DNA from: Cytobacillus sp. S13-E01
GTDB lineage: Bacteria; Bacillota; Bacilli; Bacillales; Bacillaceae_L
Length of the DNA stretch: 50,620 nt
Reading direction: 5' to 3'
NCBI RefSeq assembly: GCF_029193815.1
Contig: NZ_JARFVC010000030.1
Location: 1-50,620, forward strand
Shown here: positions 15,210-24,234 of the stretch, one piece after another
Numbering within the stretch: position 1 is the stretch's first letter
How the letters are laid out: every line of letters starts with the position of its first letter
Notes under the pieces: generated by a model
Database searches by the model: none
What the model saw: only the letters and a program-made list of their open reading frames with translations
Told to the model about the DNA's origin: nothing
Program-made: the position numbers and the translations under genes

Positions 15210-15827
15210 TCAATAGGTTGTAAGTTTTTGAAATGGAAAATATCTGAACATAACCTGCCCTACAATATTTTCTACAGGTACTGGTCCTATTTCTCTACTA
15301 TCACTACTATAGTTTCGATTATCTCCCATGACAAAGACATGATTTTTTGGGACTACAATGGAATCAAATTGGGGATTCATCTCTTCCTTTATATAATCCT
15401 CCACAACTAAAACACCGTTACGGTATAACTGCTGGCCTTGAAACTCTAATAAGTCTCCTTCAATTCCTATTACTCTTTTAATCCAAAGATTTCTTTCATA
15501 GTTCTTCTGCTGCGTGATAATTCCAACAATGGGGCTTTCTGTAAAATCATCCTTAATAGTTCGTTCTCTATCAATTCGACTGTCAATTATCACCATATCA
15601 CCACGCTCAGGTTCATTACCTAAAGTATAAGAGCTTTTAAAAATCAACAAGCGGTCTCCTACTTTTGCTTCGTCAAATTGATCTTCACCCTGTAGGGTTG
15701 GTTCCATTGAACTACCACTAACTTTAAATGGCTGAAATAAAAACACGTTTATAATAATGGAAACAAGCATAGCCAAAATAATCGTTTTTGTCCAAACAAA
15801 TACTTCATTTAGTAGCTTACCAGTCAT
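15210..15827 (-). CDS. lepB: Signal peptidase I
   Basis: A membrane-anchored serine protease that removes signal peptides outside the membrane. One N-terminal helix (TIILAMLVSIIINVFLF) precedes the catalytic Ser box VSGSSMEPTLQG. The catalytic Lys lies in LWIKRVIGIEGD, and the C-terminal box is VFVMGDNRNYSSDSREIGPV. The 205 residues fit Bacillus SipS-like enzymes with one anchor. AAAGGGTGATTTTTAA precedes ATG 15827. Bacilli carry several such paralogues and I cannot say which this is. Confidence 0.95.
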   Translation of the reverse strand: MTGKLLNEVFVWTKTIILAMLVSIIINVFLFQPFKVSGSSMEPTLQGEDQFDEAKVGDRLLIFKSSYTLGNEPERGDMVIIDSRIDRERTIKDDFTESPIVGIITQQKNYERNLWIKRVIGIEGDLLEFQGQQLYRNGVLVVEDYIKEEMNPQFDSIVVPKNHVFVMGDNRNYSSDSREIGPVPVENIVGQVMFRYFPFQKLTTY

Positions 15828-16003
15828 TTAAAAATCACCCTTTACATTAAATCAGTTACAAATCATACCTTGATTATAATTTTTGAAGAATTAAACAAAT
15901 CGTGAGCTTTTTTACATTTATACGGTTTTAATAAGGTTAAAATGTAAAATAACCCTCATCACTACTTTAAAAGAGGTAACCAAACAAGTAAAGGAGAAAT
16001 TAT

Positions 16004-16042
16004 GATAAGAAACCGGGGCAGAGCGCCCGCTCCGGAGACCTA
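16004..16042 (+). repeat. Dispersed repeat R1, degenerate fragment
   Basis: GATAAGAAACCGGGGC, then AGAGCGCCCGCTCCGGAGAC: an R1-like head and arm with many changes. Low confidence. Confidence 0.35.
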
Positions 16043-16062
16043 ACTTTGTTATCGTTTCAAAA

Positions 16063-16905
16063 TTATAGTTGATCATACAGACTTTCCCCATTTATAACCC
16101 AATGTTCATTTAAGCTTTCCCGCTCTAATAAAAAATGAATTGTCTTGACCTCTTTCCCTTTTCCCTTTCTATACATTTTCAATTTAACAGATACCTCGAG
16201 AAATAGTAAAGATTCTAGCTCCTGATTGGATAGTTCTTCAGTGAGAGTAGCATTTACTTGTTCAATGTCTTCGATTCTTTGTTGAAGTTTTTTAAAGCTT
16301 TCCACTGAAACCGTAAGTCCAAGTATCCTTGGGTCATTCTGATTAATTCCCTCAGTAAAAATATGAATCAATTCATAAGGATTAGCCTGATGAACGTATT
16401 TTTCAAGTTGGCCAGCCGCTTTTACTATCATAAGCTTGTGTGCTCGGTTTGCATTTTTCGATTTATGGGTTGTACTATCTAAAAAATGAACACAAAAGTG
16501 ACCTGGAAAGCTATTACGCAACGCCCCTGCACCATGTGGCATTCCATGCATCGAGGCCGCAATCATATTATCTTCTGAAAGTACAATGATGGCCCTTCTT
16601 TTCCAGCTCCACTTGTCATCATATATTTTCTTCATAATCATAGTATCTTTTCTTGTTAATGGCTGTACATCCGCGTGACTTTGACCCGCTCTTCGTTGTA
16701 CCTGAAACTGCATACCTGTTTCAATATCTATAATCGTAAATATCGTTTTTCTTGGAATCAGTTTATCAACAATCTCCCAAGGCAGGATCTCAAGCGTAAA
16801 GCTTATTGGATTATCTTGTTTTACAACTTCAATTGCTTGGGTTAAGTCACTATTCGAAAATAAAACTAAGCAACTCAGCAGCACAATTACTATTTTTCGT
16901 AACAT
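16063..16905 (-). CDS. Conserved secreted protein of unknown function (280 aa)
   Basis: It has an N-terminal signal peptide (MLRKIVIVLLSCLVLFSNSD). The central domain carries FTIIDIETGMQFQVQRRAGQ, SHADVQPLTRKDT, a WSWKRRAI strand, SMHGMPHGAGAL and GHFCVHFLDSTTH. I recall this His- and Cys-containing set of motifs from extracellular Bacillus and Paenibacillus proteins, sometimes next to peptidoglycan-binding domains, but no enzyme activity is known to me. A coiled-coil-like stretch follows (FKKLQQRIEDIEQVNATLTE). AGAGGTAATAGCTA precedes ATG 16905. It is divergent from the VanW gene, suggesting a shared control region. Confidence 0.78.
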   Translation of the reverse strand: MLRKIVIVLLSCLVLFSNSDLTQAIEVVKQDNPISFTLEILPWEIVDKLIPRKTIFTIIDIETGMQFQVQRRAGQSHADVQPLTRKDTMIMKKIYDDKWSWKRRAIIVLSEDNMIAASMHGMPHGAGALRNSFPGHFCVHFLDSTTHKSKNANRAHKLMIVKAAGQLEKYVHQANPYELIHIFTEGINQNDPRILGLTVSVESFKKLQQRIEDIEQVNATLTEELSNQELESLLFLEVSVKLKMYRKGKGKEVKTIHFLLERESLNEHWVINGESLYDQL

Positions 16906-17042
16906 TAGCTATTACCTCTTTGTTTTTTACTTATTTTTCGATAAAAAGGACAATTCATGATTTGAAAATAGTGGAAACTGTTAACCACTAACATGAAAAT
17001 TGATCTTCCTTCTAATACTAAGTTTGGAGGTGTTAAAAATTT

Positions 17043-17948
17043 ATGAGAATATTATGGTTTGCTACCTTATTAGTTTTTGTTCAACCAATTAATGCTGAGG
17101 AAAATCTGAAAATAACACATGAAGGTGAGATTATATCTTCAGTAAATAGGGCCGAGTTTACAATACCTCTACTTGGTGTTCCAGTTTTGAATGATCATAC
17201 ATACAATCAGTTTATTGATGATCTTGACCATCAACTTTATGAAAAACCTATAAATGCAACAATTAATGTTAAGGAAGAGATAGTTCAAGAGCAGGTAGGC
17301 TACAAATTAAATCGTTTAAAATTCAACAATTTATTTTATAACTACTTATTTAATAATGGTTCTTCCACAATTGAAGCACCTTTGGAATACATTTATCCAA
17401 GGGTCGATAGTGAATTACTTGTTTCAATTCGCACAAAGAAGATTGGCCAGTATGTCACCTACTTCAACTCGTCAAACAAGCAACGTTCTCATAATATATC
17501 ACTTGCTACAGCAGCAATTAACAACCATGTAGTGTTCCCAGGCGAAACTTTCTCATTTAATAAGGTCGTTGGTAAAAGAACTGCAGAAAAAGGCTATTTA
17601 CCTGCCCCAATCATTATTAAAGGTGAATTATCTGAAGGCATTGGGGGCGGAATTTGTCAAGTTTCCTCAACATTATTTAATGCTATCGATCACGCTGGTG
17701 CTGCTATCGTAAAGCGGTACTCCCATAGTAAAAAGGTACCATACGTTCCTCCTGGACGGGATGCAACCGTCAGCTGGTATGGGCCCGATTTTCAATTTAA
17801 AAACATTTATAACCAACCAATTTTAATTCGAGCAAACACATATGGTGGAAGTGTTGTTATTTCAATTTATTCATCGGACGTTGTTAACAATACCAGTTTT
17901 CGATTTTCTAATAATCCTATCGCTTGGATCCGTAGTGGGAGCAGATAA
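17043..17948 (+). CDS. VanW family secreted protein
   Basis: It has a signal peptide at the N-terminus (MRILWFATLLVFVQPINAEE). The VanW domain occupies about residues 140-280: SLATAAINNHVVFPGETFSF, LSEGIGGGICQVSSTLFNAI with the conserved GGGxCQ, and HSKKVPYVPPGRDATVSWYG. It resembles YoaR-like proteins. The family is linked to the cell envelope and was first seen in vancomycin resistance clusters, but its biochemical role is unknown. TTTGGAGGTGTTAAAAATTT precedes ATG 17043. A stem CGGTTAA/TTAACCG follows at 18051. Confidence 0.88.
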   Translation: MRILWFATLLVFVQPINAEENLKITHEGEIISSVNRAEFTIPLLGVPVLNDHTYNQFIDDLDHQLYEKPINATINVKEEIVQEQVGYKLNRLKFNNLFYNYLFNNGSSTIEAPLEYIYPRVDSELLVSIRTKKIGQYVTYFNSSNKQRSHNISLATAAINNHVVFPGETFSFNKVVGKRTAEKGYLPAPIIIKGELSEGIGGGICQVSSTLFNAIDHAGAAIVKRYSHSKKVPYVPPGRDATVSWYGPDFQFKNIYNQPILIRANTYGGSVVISIYSSDVVNNTSFRFSNNPIAWIRSGSR

Positions 17949-18044
17949 TGCCGTAATATAGGTCATATCAATACAGCTGTTGCTATTGTCGGAATCGCAG
18001 TGTTACAGTGGTTGTTTGCAAAGTGGACGATAAAAAAACGATGA
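17949..18044 (+). other. In-frame hydrophobic reading frame after the VanW stop
   Basis: Directly after the VanW TAA, the same frame stays open for 31 codons: GHINTAVAIVGIAVLQWLFA then KWTIKKR and TGA. It looks like a membrane helix with a basic stop-transfer end. It could be a remnant of another gene's 3' end or chance. There is no start codon or ribosome binding site. Confidence 0.3.
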
Positions 18045-18087
18045 TTTAGACGGTTAATCACCTTTTAACCGACAATAGTAATTCTGG

Positions 18088-18768
18088 TTAGGTAATGATT
18101 GATTTAAAGAGTTTAATTAGTTTATTTGTGAACTCTTGAAAGTCAAACGAGCTACTGTTTGCTTGGTTAAACCATTTTCTCACAGTCTCAATGATCCATA
18201 ATGGGATAACCTTTCTGTCAATAAGATGGTAATATTCAACATAACCCTTTTTTAAATATTCCCAGCGTCTGTCATCTCCAGGTTTGAGATATTCCGATAT
18301 ATCAAGTAACTTAGCTCGACCTTCATGTAGCAAAATATTTTTCAAATGAATATCCCTTGGATTCAAACCTTTTGAAAACGCATATGTTCTAGCCGCTTCT
18401 ATATCTACCAAAACTTGGGGTGGAATGTGAATGCCAGTTAAAAGACAATCATATAAGGTAACCCCAGGTTCAAAGCTTAAAACGAGATAATTACTTCCTG
18501 TTCCATAAAAGATAGGAAAAAACTCTGCATTCCCTAGCTTTTCATATACCTCTTGCTCAACTTTCATTTTACTCAATTTATCATCTGCAAATACTTTAAA
18601 GGCAAAGCTTGGTTCTGCTATATGTTGAAAGACAGCAGCGTCTGTTCCGATACCTAAACATCTCAATTGTTCAGAATGCCGAGTGACACTAATCAGATCA
18701 TTGTCCTTTGTTGATTTAATTTTAACTTTACGTAACGCATCATCAGCAACCATCCACTTGTTCTCCAT
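18088..18768 (-). CDS. YrzF-like protein kinase-fold protein
   Basis: A 226-residue minimal kinase-like domain. The glycine-rich and Lys strands are GIGTDAAVFQ and FAFKVFADDK. The catalytic loop is NPRDIHLKNILL instead of HRDxxxxN, and the DFG position reads LLDISEYLKPGDDRRWEY. This matches the YrzF group of putative Ser/Thr kinases of bacilli. The changed HRD and DFG leave activity uncertain, although the catalytic Asp, Asn and second Asp are kept. ATG 18768 was chosen with AAAGGA 11 bases upstream; GTG 18777 is too close to it. Confidence 0.8.
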   Translation of the reverse strand: MENKWMVADDALRKVKIKSTKDNDLISVTRHSEQLRCLGIGTDAAVFQHIAEPSFAFKVFADDKLSKMKVEQEVYEKLGNAEFFPIFYGTGSNYLVLSFEPGVTLYDCLLTGIHIPPQVLVDIEAARTYAFSKGLNPRDIHLKNILLHEGRAKLLDISEYLKPGDDRRWEYLKKGYVEYYHLIDRKVIPLWIIETVRKWFNQANSSSFDFQEFTNKLIKLFKSIIT

Positions 18769-18956
18769 CCGGATCACAATCCTTTGGTGTGTATTATTTC
18801 ATTGTATTCTTCCTATAACTACAATATGTTTTTAAAGAGACTCCCAAGAAGCTAATTTCTACTGTTTGTACTTTTTTTATTGTAGCATAGAAACACATTT
18901 GTATTTCGAAAAAGAACCAAAGATGCGTTTTTCCACTTTATTAGTCATCGTATCCT

Positions 18957-19442
18957 TTATGAAACCAATCGGATTAGTTGCTCCATCTCATACAGGTGTT
19001 CGGGGTATACCACGATATTTATAGCAAGTATAAAAAGAAACACAAGGATGTATACCCGAATAAACCTAGGACGAATGAGGTGTTTGAACCGTTCTAAGTA
19101 GTGGTTCCAACTCCCTACAAGCCCGGCAATTGGAAAGGTAAAAAGTAGAGAAAATAAGATAATGTTGTTCATCCACACAGTGCGAATTTCAGAAATCTTG
19201 TACTGCATCTTCCATAGTGTTTTTACGTTTTCATCCGTAATAGAAAAAGTGTATTGCTCTTTTGTAAATCCGAACAAATTTGTTTCATTAATTGTCAAAA
19301 CGTTATCATTAAGCTGAGTTTTATATCCATTAGGATAGAAATCAAAGGTATCAACAAACAAAAACATGATGACTATTATTAAAACATAGATTGAACTAAA
19401 GATTGATACATGCGTAAACGCACTCACTTTTTTATCTTCCAT
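18957..19442 (-). CDS. Hypothetical membrane protein (161 aa)
   Basis: Three membrane segments: SIFSSIYVLIIVIMFLFVDT near the N-terminus, WMNNIILFSLLFTFPIAGLV in the middle and VYILVFLFILAINIVVYPEH near the end. An extracytoplasmic loop of about 55 residues follows the first segment. TTGGGGTATA precedes ATG 19442. No family recognised; the codon use looks native. Confidence 0.75.
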   Translation of the reverse strand: MEDKKVSAFTHVSIFSSIYVLIIVIMFLFVDTFDFYPNGYKTQLNDNVLTINETNLFGFTKEQYTFSITDENVKTLWKMQYKISEIRTVWMNNIILFSLLFTFPIAGLVGSWNHYLERFKHLIRPRFIRVYILVFLFILAINIVVYPEHLYEMEQLIRLVS

Positions 19443-19608
19443 TATACCCCAACTTCCTAAAAGTAGGTTAAGGGAAATCTCAATTGTATTGTATTATTTT
19501 ATTCTTTAATAGGTTGTTCCCATATCAACATTTCTTCTATCACTCATTATTGTCACGGCATTTGAGATATATTCTAAAAAAGGTAAATCACTTTGTTCCT
19601 TTTTAGAA

Positions 19609-19652
19609 CTGGCTTATGCCATTGTACCGATTGCGACTTCGAGTTAGGCACC
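19609..19652 (+). repeat. Dispersed repeat R1, degenerate right half
   Basis: CTGGCTTATGCCATTGTACC then GATTGCGACTTCGAGTTAGG follows the order of the R1 right half at 10200-10240 with many changes. It lies in the 19443-19766 gap, which otherwise holds only the promoter below. Confidence 0.35.
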
Positions 19653-19706
19653 AAATACTGCACAAATTTTTTAAAACAATCTTTTTAAAATTAGGCATAT
19701 ACCCTT

Positions 19707-19734
19707 ACCAATACACCACAACTTCCATAGGATA
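19707..19734 (+). promoter_or_regulatory. Sigma-K-like promoter of the fifth YjcZ-type gene
   Basis: AC, 17 bases, CATAGGATA. It lies 33 bases before ATG 19767. Confidence 0.5.
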
Positions 19735-19766
19735 AAGTATATAACACAAATGGAGGTGTTATTTAA

Positions 19767-19853
19767 ATGAGTACTGTAGGTTATGGTGGTGGATTTGCAC
19801 TTATCGTAGTGCTTTTCATCTTGTTAATTATCGTTGGCGCAGCTTGGTTATAA
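19767..19853 (+). CDS. YjcZ-type tiny sporulation membrane protein 5 (28 aa)
   Basis: Nearly the same as the 6472 product: MSTVGYGGGFALIVVLFILL then IIVGAAWL. TGGAGGTGTTATTTAA precedes ATG 19767. It is isolated from the other four copies, with its own sigma-K-like promoter and terminator. Confidence 0.88.
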   Translation: MSTVGYGGGFALIVVLFILLIIVGAAWL

Positions 19854-19866
19854 TATAATGAAACTA

Positions 19867-19904
19867 AAAAAGAATTCTATCCCTTCAGATAGAATTCTTT
19901 TTTT
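19867..19904 (+). terminator. Terminator of the fifth YjcZ-type gene
   Basis: AAGAATTCTAT pairs with ATAGAATTCTT, then a T-run. Confidence 0.88.
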
Positions 19905-19963
19905 GTGAACCTTTTTCATCCTTCTTGCTTATTTTCACTGACAAATAAAGAAGGATGATGAAT

Positions 19964-20056
19964 ATGTTAAAAAGGAATTTTTGTTTTTTTTGGATTTTAA
20001 GATTAGTTGGATCCACAGCCTTTATTCCATATCAATATTCAATGCTCCAAAACTAG
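19964..20056 (+). CDS. Possible 30-aa hydrophobic peptide
   Basis: AGAAGGATGATGAAT precedes ATG 19964. The product is MLKRNFCFFWILRLVGSTAF then IPYQYSMLQN. The ribosome binding region pairs with CATCCTTCTT 21 bases upstream, so a hairpin could mask it. Too short to be sure it is a gene. Confidence 0.25.
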   Translation: MLKRNFCFFWILRLVGSTAFIPYQYSMLQN

Positions 20057-20116
20057 GTAATTTTTATTGTTAAAAATAAGTGGTACCACCTAGTTTAGGT
20101 AGCACCTCTTTTTCGT

Positions 20117-20521
20117 CTAACGTTTGTAAACACTTGAACTTACAATAAGCCCCAGCAATAGTCCAAATAATGGAGAGTTATTGGCACTTAGTAGTGGAAT
20201 CGCTAAAAATTCAGGTAACGGAAATAAATAGAAGTGCAAAGTCGTATAATTCATTAAATAAAGGCAAGGGATGCCTAAGCCTAGTAAATATAAATACTGT
20301 ACGGCCCATTTTCCTTGTTTATTTTTTTGACTTAAAAATTGAAATAAACCTAATACCACTCCGGCTGGAAAATATAAGAGGCCAACAAATAAGATAGAAG
20401 GATAGGACCTATATGTTTCCATCTGTATGAGGCTTAATTGATGGTGTATAACTGCGGCTAGTAAAAGAAGCATGAAGAAAGATAGAATTACAACTATCGT
20501 ACTTTTTCTAGATAGCTCCAT
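20117..20521 (-). CDS. Hypothetical four-helix membrane protein (134 aa)
   Basis: Four hydrophobic segments: STIVVILSFFMLLLLAAVIH, SILFVGLLYFPAGVVLGLFQ, QYLYLLGLGIPCLYLMNYTT and SPLFGLLLGLIVSSSVYKR, separated by short loops. AAAGGAGAGG lies 10-12 bases before ATG 20521. A terminator-like stem with two G-U pairs (20069-20093) follows. No family recognised. Confidence 0.7.
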   Translation of the reverse strand: MELSRKSTIVVILSFFMLLLLAAVIHHQLSLIQMETYRSYPSILFVGLLYFPAGVVLGLFQFLSQKNKQGKWAVQYLYLLGLGIPCLYLMNYTTLHFYLFPLPEFLAIPLLSANNSPLFGLLLGLIVSSSVYKR

Positions 20522-20724
20522 TTGCTATTTAACCTCTCCTTTTAGCTTACCTTTTTAGTTTTAAGATTTCATTCCTCCAGAAAACTAATTCGTTTTTACA
20601 TTGAGTAAAATAAGGGTGTAGATATTCGATCCTTGTAATGGCATTCTCCGTCATTTACTCGATTAAGTTTTCCTGTTAAATGAGGTACTTCCGGGTATGG
20701 TATTTAGGAATTCTCATAAGTGTC

Positions 20725-21486
<762 letters not shown>

Positions 21487-21607
21487 TTATCTATCTATTA
21501 CTATAACCTATCCAACTCCCTTTTTACATTAACATGTTCCGAAAATGTAAGAAATCACTTCCTACATTAGTCTTACGAAACGACTATTGAAAGGGTTCCA
21601 ATATCAC

Positions 21608-21643
21608 AAAAAATCCTCTATACAAAATATAGAGGATTTTTTA
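21608..21643. terminator. Stem-loop terminator
   Basis: AAATCCTCTATA pairs with TATAGAGGATTT, then a T-run on the plus strand. It lies upstream of map, between it and repeat R3, so which transcript it ends is unclear. Confidence 0.7.
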
Positions 21644-21726
21644 TTAGTTTGAATTGTTCCTGTTTAGGCAGTAAGACCCCTCCACATAATTTCGAGAAAA
21701 TTCGAGGAAGATTATGTGTGGGATAC

Positions 21727-21865
21727 TGCCCCTAAAGGTCCGACGACGCACAGGACGTGCAAGTAAGTCGTTGTGCACAGAACCTGCACTCTACTAGCGT
21801 TATAAGTTCAATTAACAATCAGTGGTGCTTGAAGAAAATCCCTACTGATTGAAGTTTCACTTTAT
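21727..21865 (+). repeat. Dispersed repeat R3, copy 2
   Basis: CTGCCCCTAAAGGTC, CGCACAGGACGTGC, CGTTATAAGTTCAA, CAGTGG then CCCTACTGATTGAAGTTTCA and CTTTAT. Same order as copy 1 on the minus strand at 12481-12587. The last part encodes the C-terminus of the VUT transporter in reverse. A further stem with arms CACATAAT/ATTATGTG lies before it (21675-21718). Confidence 0.75.
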
Positions 21866-22382
21866 CAAATTTATGCTGTACTTGGTTTAGAATCAATGCA
21901 CCTATTGCTTGAATGATGGTTTTTACAATAACCTGGCCGAGTATAGCAAAGGGAATCGCTTCCCATGGTAAGAAGTTCGCACCAAGTGGACTTAATCCGA
22001 TCACTACGAAAACGACTGAATCTAAAAATCCACCTACTAAACCACTGTAAAATACTCTCCAGCCCATTGGCAGTTTTAAGCGTGTATAAATTTCAGTATC
22101 AGTTGTTTCCGCAATCGCAAAGGAAAGGGCCGATGCCAATACGATTATTAGTGTATCTCCTAAAAAGTAAGAAACTAGTCCTGATAAAATTAAGGCCGCT
22201 CCAATAAACATATACGTCTTTTTACGACCATATTTATTTTGAACAAGGTCGCGGAAGATAAAAGTAGCACCAATTAACAAGGTACCCATTGGAACGATAA
22301 ATGCACCAATATGCAACGGAGCAAATGCAGCCGTACTAACGTTCGCTGCAATTATTGAAACTAAATACAAAAATATTCTCAT
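21819..22382 (-). CDS. VUT/YhhQ family queuosine precursor transporter
   Basis: A membrane protein of about six helices that in known members takes up preQ0 or preQ1 for queuosine synthesis. Typical features are IGAFIVPMGTLLIGATFIFR with DLVQNKYGRKKTY, and VGGFLDSVVFVVIGLSPLGA. It has 187 residues. The gene sits directly behind a preQ1-I riboswitch and terminator, which fixes its likely role. GGAGGAAAGAAA precedes ATG 22382. The last 12 or so residues (KLQSVGIFFKHH) are encoded by repeat R3, so the natural C-terminus has been replaced, probably without harm because the helices are complete. Confidence 0.88.
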   Translation of the reverse strand: MRIFLYLVSIIAANVSTAAFAPLHIGAFIVPMGTLLIGATFIFRDLVQNKYGRKKTYMFIGAALILSGLVSYFLGDTLIIVLASALSFAIAETTDTEIYTRLKLPMGWRVFYSGLVGGFLDSVVFVVIGLSPLGANFLPWEAIPFAILGQVIVKTIIQAIGALILNQVQHKFDKVKLQSVGIFFKHH

Positions 22383-22401
22383 TTTCTTTCCTCCAAATAA
22401 A

Positions 22402-22470
22402 GAAAACAGTACACCAAAAGGAGTACTGTTTCCTCTTAGTTTTTTTGAGAGGGTAGCTAATAACCTCTAC
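22402..22470 (-). promoter_or_regulatory. preQ1-I riboswitch and terminator
   Basis: On the minus strand the aptamer reads AGAGGTTATTAGCTACCCTC then TCAAAAAAACTAAGAG, the class I preQ1 pattern of a short stem-loop followed by an A-rich tail. It leads into a terminator, ACAGTACTCC-TTTT-GGTGTACTGT with TTTTC. Binding of preQ1 should favour termination before the transporter gene. A hairpin CCGCTTTTGCGG precedes it. An extended -10, TGATACAAT, lies about 30 bases further upstream. Confidence 0.9.
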
Positions 22471-22568
22471 CGCAAAAGCGGATTTTTAATTTTATTAATT
22501 GTATCATAAAAAACACCAATAGGACGTTTTCAAAATATTTTATCTATTAGTACAAACTTGCTTAAGCC

Positions 22569-22967
22569 CTATGGATTCATCAAAAAGAAGCGTACACCCT
22601 TTGGAATGTGGATGACTGCATTATTACGGAGTCTTTTATCAAAATCTTCTAGTATGTTTTCCAATTCTTCTCGTATTATAAAATCTTCAGTCGTCTCAGG
22701 CTCTATTTGATGAAACCATTCTCTTAATACTTTTCCCGTTTCTACTTCTGATTTGCGACCGTCCAGGTCATAAGAATTTGAATTCATATTTTTATAACCT
22801 ATATATTTTCCTGGTCCAAACAAATGTAAATCCGGGATATAGTACCAATGTTTAAATTGAGATAAGTGGTGGACAATGTCTAAATCATCCCGTAAATCTT
22901 TATTAAACTGTTTTATATTAATTAATACATCTTTATAATCACTTACTAAGTTATCTGTTACAGACAT
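22569..22967 (-). CDS. Hypothetical protein with FGPxKxIGYKNM segment (132 aa)
   Basis: A soluble protein with helical N-terminus (YKDVLINIKQFNKDLRDDLD), then HWYYIPDLHLFGPGKYIGYK and the end of a small alpha/beta domain (GRKSEVETGKVLREWFHQI). I recall this middle motif from proteins of unknown function in bacilli, some fused to nuclease domains, but cannot name the family. TGGAGGAAGCGC precedes ATG 22967. It is transcribed alone. Confidence 0.7.
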   Translation of the reverse strand: MSVTDNLVSDYKDVLINIKQFNKDLRDDLDIVHHLSQFKHWYYIPDLHLFGPGKYIGYKNMNSNSYDLDGRKSEVETGKVLREWFHQIEPETTEDFIIREELENILEDFDKRLRNNAVIHIPKGVRFFLMNP

Positions 22968-23303
22968 GCGCTTCCTCCACTAGAACGAATATGTTAACTT
23001 ATAATCTATTTTAACAAGAAATGAGAATTTTCTCTATGTAAAAGATTGTTACTATAAAAAACAAAGCGATGCACCTCGATTTTGTTTGCATCTATGATGT
23101 TGAAATGCAAAAATGCGGGGAAATCAAGAAGTCTATCGATCTCTCATTACAGTACGCTGTTAGGGGTCATCACAGGGTAATTAGGTATCATAGTTTTAGA
23201 ATCACTAGCATTAATCTCCTAAAATGAAAAGGTCCACTGGCAATGGATGCCCGTGAAACATAATAAAACATGTCCCGGGCATCCGAGAGAACAGTTTTAA
23301 TGG
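22968..23303. other. Intergenic region with one long stem
   Basis: GGATGCCCG (23244) pairs with CGGGCATCC (23276) across a 23-base loop. There is no T-run on the minus side, and only TTTTAA later on the plus side, so it may be a weak terminator or processing stem for the holin-like gene. Nothing else is seen. Confidence 0.4.
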
Positions 23304-23933
23304 TTAATACCTTTCATTTTGCTCTGCACCTATAAAGTCTCTTTGTACTTGGTCGATTCCTTCCGGTTCAGAATATTGCTGTGTATTTTCTACAGGTTCA
23401 GATACTACCTGTTCCATTTGTTGTGTTCCTTGATTCTGCTGCGCTGGCTCCATTTGTTGCATTCGTTGATTCTGCTGCCCTGTCTCCATTTGTTGCATTC
23501 CTTGATTCTGCTGCCCTGTCTCCATTTGTTGCATTCCTTGGTTCTGCTGCCCTGGCTCCATTTGTTGCATTCCTTGGTTCGGGAGTACAGGCATCGTTTG
23601 CTTAGTTTGTTGAGTTCCCTGGAAATTTTGATTTTGTACTGGAAGTTGGTTTTGACCAATTTGTTGGTTTCCTTGTACAGGATTAGTTTGCTGCATTCCT
23701 TGATTTAGTCCAAAGCCATTTTGTACGTTTTGAGTATTACCTTGTCGTCTAATCGTAAAATATCCTCTACCCTGTTCTGGATTAGATATTACTCCAAGTG
23801 TGGCAAGTATACCAAGTATAGCTGTTACATATGTTTCCCACTGAGTTAAGTCAATTTGCATGCCCATATCACGTAATACCATATAAATAACAGATGCCAT
23901 GGATACCCATAATCCGTAATTTCTCCATTTCAT
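23304..23933 (-). CDS. Phage holin-like protein with Gln-rich tandem repeats
   Basis: Residues 1-60 are a small holin domain (phi-LC3/LLH-like): MKWRNYGLWVSMASVIYMVL, then an amphipathic segment, VTAILGILATLGVISNPEQG. The remaining 150 residues are Gln/Asn-rich and include four copies of an 11-residue repeat, NQGMQQMEPGQ with T/P and R/G variation. There are no phage genes nearby, so this is probably a domesticated chromosomal holin-type protein with a long soluble tail. AAAGGGTGATTTCCTAAT precedes ATG 23933. Codon-level repeats make length polymorphism likely. Confidence 0.8.
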   Translation of the reverse strand: MKWRNYGLWVSMASVIYMVLRDMGMQIDLTQWETYVTAILGILATLGVISNPEQGRGYFTIRRQGNTQNVQNGFGLNQGMQQTNPVQGNQQIGQNQLPVQNQNFQGTQQTKQTMPVLPNQGMQQMEPGQQNQGMQQMETGQQNQGMQQMETGQQNQRMQQMEPAQQNQGTQQMEQVVSEPVENTQQYSEPEGIDQVQRDFIGAEQNERY

Positions 23934-24042
23934 ATTAGGAAATCACCCTTTTGAAAGATTGTTTTGTTGCATTATACGCTTCTATTATGGTTTCCGTGAG
24001 GACATCTGTGGCAGCTACGAATAAATGGAGCTTTTGTACTAA

Positions 24043-24078
24043 TAAGAGAAAAAGCAGCGCCTGGATCTAGACAAATTT
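24043..24078 (+). repeat. Dispersed repeat R1, short degenerate copy
   Basis: GAGAAAAAGCAGCGCCTGGA then TCTAGACA: head and right arm joined, as at 4400. Confidence 0.5.
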
Positions 24079-24234
24079 TAGATTATGATCGATTTACTTC
24101 TAATACGATTTTTAAAAATTACACATCATTAATCCTTCATTTTGTGATATTCTATTAAATAGTCAAGTTATCGATTTCGACCTACATATGGTAAACTAAA
24201 ACAACCAAAACACATATAAAAAGGAGTAATATCT

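Noticed and set aside
23420-23590. 33-base tandem repeats considered as a CRISPR array
   Set aside because: They are in-frame codon repeats of the Gln-rich tail with no spacers.
23319-23708. Leu/Phe-rich plus-strand frames opposite the holin-like gene
   Set aside because: They are antisense images of the Gln-rich repeats, without start signals.
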